Origin: an uncultured Bacillota bacterium
Lineage (GTDB): Bacteria > Bacillota_I > Bacilli_A > RF39 > UBA660
Assembly: GCA_946626905.1 (NCBI GenBank)
Contig: CAMOVA010000016.1
Coordinates: forward strand, 1-16,425
Direction: 5' to 3'
Length of the DNA: 16,425 nt
The position numbers and the translations under genes were made by a program. The notes below the pieces were generated by a model. The model ran no database searches and was not told where the DNA came from. It saw nothing but the letters and a program-made list of their open reading frames with translations. Below, piece by piece: positions 13,581 through 16,425 of this stretch (positions are counted from its first letter, which is position 1; each line of letters begins with the position of its first letter).

Positions 13581-14054
13581 TTCTAATAATTCTTTACTTA
13601 TATATCCTACTAATATACCTGATATTATTGAAAATATTATAAGTACAGGTAAATAAAACATTATATTTATTTTTAGTATTATCATAGCTATTAATAATTG
13701 TCCTATAGTATGTGAAACTGCTCCTACTATACTAACTCCTATTATTGATAACTTTGTATATTTTGCTAATCTCATCATAATTATACTTAATATTGCACCT
13801 GATAAACTAAATGAAAATGTTATTGAAAACAATCCTGTTTTTAGTATACCAACTACAATTACTCTAATTATAGAAACATAGATTGCATCTTTAAATCCAT
13901 ATTTATATAATGCATATAATACAATTATATTAGCTAAACCTATTTTAAAGCCAACTAATACTCCATTAAATAATGGTATAAAGCTTTCTATAATACTTAA
14001 AACAATGGATATTGAAATAAGCATTGATATATTTACTATTTTTTTTATATCCAT
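13569..14054 (-). CDS. Gx transporter / heptaprenyl diphosphate synthase component I family membrane protein
   Basis: A 161-residue protein with about five membrane helices and the family motifs FKIGLANIIVLYALYKYG (36-53), VSIIRVIVVGIL (60-71), FSLSGAILSIIMM (82-94) and GAVSHTIGQLLIA (111-123). Despite the old name, members look like substrate-binding (ECF S-like) membrane proteins and are often found beside NusG-II and ApbE genes, as here. Its start overlaps the NusG-II stop by one base (TAATG) and has GGTGA upstream. Substrate unknown; a quinone-, isoprenoid- or flavin-related role is only suggested by context. Confidence 0.85.
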   Translation of the reverse strand: MDIKKIVNISMLISISIVLSIIESFIPLFNGVLVGFKIGLANIIVLYALYKYGFKDAIYVSIIRVIVVGILKTGLFSITFSFSLSGAILSIIMMRLAKYTKLSIIGVSIVGAVSHTIGQLLIAMIILKINIMFYLPVLIIFSIISGILVGYISKELLEKVD

Positions 14055-14434
14055 TATTTCACCACCGTATCAATGTTATCTACAGTTTTTATTTCAACAA
14101 CTATTTTATTAGGTAAACATATTATTTGTTCATATGAATGTGATATATATCCTCTTTTACTACAAAGATGTTTTGGACTTTTTTCTTCACTTACTTTTAT
14201 CTTTTTATTTTTAACAACTAATTTTACCATTCCGTTATATCCCTTAACAGTATAATTTTTATCTTTATTTAAATCAATTTTTTTTACTAATTTATTTTCA
14301 TAATAAACATAGGCATATTTATATTTTTTATCTTTTTTATATATAAATATCAATGATAAAAATGTTAGTAAAAGCAATATAATTATTAGTATTAGATCAT
14401 ACTTATTAATTTTTGTATTCATATTTTTTTGCAT
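14054..14434 (-). CDS. NusG domain II-containing membrane-anchored protein
   Basis: 126 residues: a short cytoplasmic start, one membrane helix (about 14-32), and a small beta-rich extracytosolic domain. The domain is recognised by VYYENKLVKKIDL, NGMVKLVVKNKKIKV and the end PKHLCSKRGYISHS followed by EQIICLPNKIVVEI. Family members usually carry CPxxxC plus a later C; here the first Cys is Ser, leaving two cysteines (LC and IIC). The gene overlaps apbE by 29 bases and neither this ATG nor the ATG at 14422 has a ribosome site, so translation probably depends on apbE. Role within flavinylation clusters is not known. Confidence 0.85.
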   Translation of the reverse strand: MQKNMNTKINKYDLILIIILLLLTFLSLIFIYKKDKKYKYAYVYYENKLVKKIDLNKDKNYTVKGYNGMVKLVVKNKKIKVSEEKSPKHLCSKRGYISHSYEQIICLPNKIVVEIKTVDNIDTVVK

Positions 14435-15425
14435 TAGAAGAATATTTTATTTTACCATCGTTGGTATACCATATTGCTTCTACTCCTTTTAATTTATCTA
14501 CATATTTAATTCCATCTTCTATAGGTAATAAATATAAATATGTGGATAATATATCAGCATATGCACTATTTTTTGTTATTACAGTAACACTTTTCATATA
14601 GTTAGTAGGATACAATGTTTTTGGACTTATTATATGGCTATATCTTTTACCATTATATTCATAATATCTTTGATATCCACCACTTGTTACAACTGCCATA
14701 TTATGACATTTAACAATATCAAATATATCATTTTCAACATCAGGATTTTCTATTCCTATTGTGTATTCTTTTTTATTTATATTTTTTCCTACTAATACAT
14801 TTCCACCTGCATTTATTAAATATTCTTTGATGTGTTTTTTTTCTAAATATTCTCCAACTATTTGAGTAGTATATCCTTTTGCGATTACGCCTAAATCTAT
14901 ATTAGGATGATTATTAAGTATTTTATTGTTTTTTAAAACTATTTCTTTTTTATTTAAGTTAGCTAGTTTTAATTCTGAATCACTTGGTAATCCACCTAAC
15001 ATATCTCTATATGACTTCCATACATCTATTACATTACCCATTTCTATATCAATCAAACCATTAGTTTTTTCTTTATATTTTAATCCATATTCTATAACAT
15101 CATATAATTTTTTATCTATTTCTATATATTCATCATTACTTTTATTATTTTTTATATAATAAATATTTTTAACATTATTATATGATTTATATCTATCGGT
15201 TAATTGGTGGTATTCCTTATATATTCCTTCTACTTCATTTAGTATTTTTTTAGCTTTTTTACTATTATTAGAATATATTTTTACATAAATATATGTATCC
15301 ATATAGAAAAATTTCTTTGAATACTCTCTTTTTTTTAGATATGTATTACTTACAACAATAATTCCTAAAAGAAATATTAATACTACTATTATTATTCCAA
15401 TAATTTTATTTATTATATTATGCAT
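14406..15425 (-). CDS. apbE: FAD:protein FMN transferase (ApbE)
   Basis: Extracytosolic flavin transferase that links FMN from FAD to Thr/Ser of target proteins. One N-terminal membrane helix (about 7-27) and no lipobox Cys, so it is membrane-anchored rather than a lipoprotein. The 339-residue chain shows the family motifs YMDTYIYVKIY (41-51), DLGVIAKGY (177-185), INAGGNVLVGKN (204-215), VVTSGGYQRYY (245-255), SHIISPKTLYP (263-273) and the Mg-binding AYADILST (289-296, D291, T295). It starts 4 bases after the kinase gene with AGAGG in the last kinase codons. No FMN-binding target is in the window. Confidence 0.95.
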   Translation of the reverse strand: MHNIINKIIGIIIVVLIFLLGIIVVSNTYLKKREYSKKFFYMDTYIYVKIYSNNSKKAKKILNEVEGIYKEYHQLTDRYKSYNNVKNIYYIKNNKSNDEYIEIDKKLYDVIEYGLKYKEKTNGLIDIEMGNVIDVWKSYRDMLGGLPSDSELKLANLNKKEIVLKNNKILNNHPNIDLGVIAKGYTTQIVGEYLEKKHIKEYLINAGGNVLVGKNINKKEYTIGIENPDVENDIFDIVKCHNMAVVTSGGYQRYYEYNGKRYSHIISPKTLYPTNYMKSVTVITKNSAYADILSTYLYLLPIEDGIKYVDKLKGVEAIWYTNDGKIKYSSNAKKYEYKN

Positions 15426-15429
15426 ATCA

Positions 15430-16425
15430 TTACCTCTTCATATATTTTATTTCAAATATTGTACCTTTATCTTTTTCAGATTTAACATTTATAAATCCAT
15501 TATCTTTTTCAATTATTTCACGAGAAAGCGCTAATCCTATTCCAAAACTATTTACCTCATCATTTATTTTATAAAATCTATCAAAAATATGTTTTATTTT
15601 ATCTTTATCTATTCCTTTACCATAATCTTTTATAATAATTTTAGTGTAGAATACGTTTTCAGATATTAAGATATCTATGTTACTACTAGTATTAGAATAT
15701 TCTATAGAATTCTTAACTATATTAGTTAATGCTTCTACTTCCCAATTATAGTCACCTATAAATTTAGAATTTTTACCAATTAAATTTATTTTAATATCTT
15801 TTAGTTCTAACATATTTTTTAATCTAAATTTAACATCATCTATCAATTTATTAGTTTCAATTTTTTCTTCTTTAAATCTTACCATTCCAGCATCAAACTT
15901 AGATAATTTAAGTAATGTAACTATTAAAAAATTCATATTAAAAATAGTTGTTTTAATATCATTTAAATATTCTTGTTTTAAAGTTTCATCCATATCAGTA
16001 TCTATCATATTATCTATAAGTATTGATATTTCTGTAAGTGGTGTTTTTAGTTGATGAGAAATAGATGCTAGATTATTTTTTAAGTTTTCTTGTTCTATCT
16101 CTTTATTTAAAGCATCTTCTTTTAACATCAATGTTATTTTATATAATTCATTTTTTAAATTAGATAATTCATCTTCACTATTATCTTCTATATCCAAGCT
16201 ATAATCTTTATGATTTATTTTATCTATCATTTTAACTATACCATTAAGTTTTTTCTTATAATCACAATTAAAAATATATTGGATAATTGTTATAATTATA
16301 AACACACTAATTATTAATATTGAACTAATTATTAAATGGTGTTTATATTCTTTATTTAATTTTTCAATTGAAGATACTTCATTTGTTTTAATACCAAATT
16401 TTTCTAATGTATTAGAATTTGAAGT
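15430..16425 (-). CDS. Sensor histidine kinase, 5' end cut by window edge
   Basis: The frame is open to the right edge, giving 331 visible codons; an internal GTG at 16305 is not the true start. Order: an extracytosolic stretch (visible residues 1-28), a membrane helix (about 29-53, HHLIISSILIISVFIIITII), a HAMP-like linker, a HisKA domain with ISHQLKTPLTEIS (phospho-acceptor His about 124), and an HATPase domain with N-box LTNIVKNSIEYS, G1 KDYGKGID, F-box IFDRFYK and G2 SFGIGLALSREI. Complete catalytic core. The response regulator would normally precede it off the edge. It reads directly into apbE (4-base gap), so the kinase may be co-expressed with the flavin module. Confidence 0.95.
   Translation of the reverse strand, partial: TSNSNTLEKFGIKTNEVSSIEKLNKEYKHHLIISSILIISVFIIITIIQYIFNCDYKKKLNGIVKMIDKINHKDYSLDIEDNSEDELSNLKNELYKITLMLKEDALNKEIEQENLKNNLASISHQLKTPLTEISILIDNMIDTDMDETLKQEYLNDIKTTIFNMNFLIVTLLKLSKFDAGMVRFKEEKIETNKLIDDVKFRLKNMLELKDIKINLIGKNSKFIGDYNWEVEALTNIVKNSIEYSNTSSNIDILISENVFYTKIIIKDYGKGIDKDKIKHIFDRFYKINDEVNSFGIGLALSREIIEKDNGFINVKSEKDKGTIFEIKYMKR

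Noticed and set aside
14413..15159. Plus-strand open frames opposite apbE
   Set aside because: Antisense shadows of a well-supported gene with intact motifs.

Overview
The window is very AT-rich, tightly packed bacterial DNA from a low-GC Bacillota lineage. It uses TGA as a stop (YitT-like gene, ireB, ylbD) and TGG for Trp, so the code is standard and not that of Mycoplasma. Two blocks match Bacillus subtilis gene order: ireB(yrzL)-ruvX(yrrK)-DUF1292(yrzB)-mltG(yrrL)-trmR(yrrM), and ylbD-ylbE-rsmD(ylbH). Cell-wall enzymes are present, so the cell is walled. Intergenic gaps are short, terminators are fused to stop codons, and family members are trimmed. I infer an uncultured, compact-genome gut Bacilli/Erysipelotrichia/RF39-type organism; this assignment is not proven by the sequence.

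Layout. 1-405: a 3'-truncated KilA-N protein (phage or accessory type) carrying a perfect 32-bp palindrome. 495-1247: methionine aminopeptidase. 1275-1841: a short YitT-like membrane protein. 1907-1983: tRNA-Ile(GAU) with encoded CCA and a strong promoter. 2061-4661: the yrz/yrr housekeeping operon, read leftwards. 4707-9198: a three-gene operon, read leftwards, of a D-aspartate-ligase-type ATP-grasp enzyme, a glutamine-dependent asparagine synthetase homologue, and an uncharacterised protein with five 22-residue leucine-rich repeats. 9339-10538 (+): a secreted coiled-coil M23 murein hydrolase, divergent from that operon. 10592-11989 (+): a MOP-superfamily polysaccharide flippase, convergent with rsmD. 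11986-13113: rsmD, ylbE, ylbD. 13130-13531: a SirA-like small protein. 13569-16425: a Gx-type membrane protein, a NusG-II protein, an ApbE flavin transferase and a truncated sensor histidine kinase, all read leftwards in one tight run. No stretch longer than 300 bases lacks a gene.

How the genes work together. Much of the window concerns the envelope. The ligase and amidating enzyme could build a D-Asp/D-Asn cross-bridge. MltG and the M23 protein cut glycan strands and stem peptides, the flippase exports a lipid-linked glycan, and IreB is normally a substrate of a PASTA kinase that senses wall stress. The ApbE/NusG-II/Gx run looks like part of an extracytosolic flavinylation or electron-transfer module. 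The sequence also shows a recurrent expression design: a -10 hexamer exactly 6 nt before GGTGAT, then 3 nt and ATG (four cases). Many terminator hairpins contain the stop codon.
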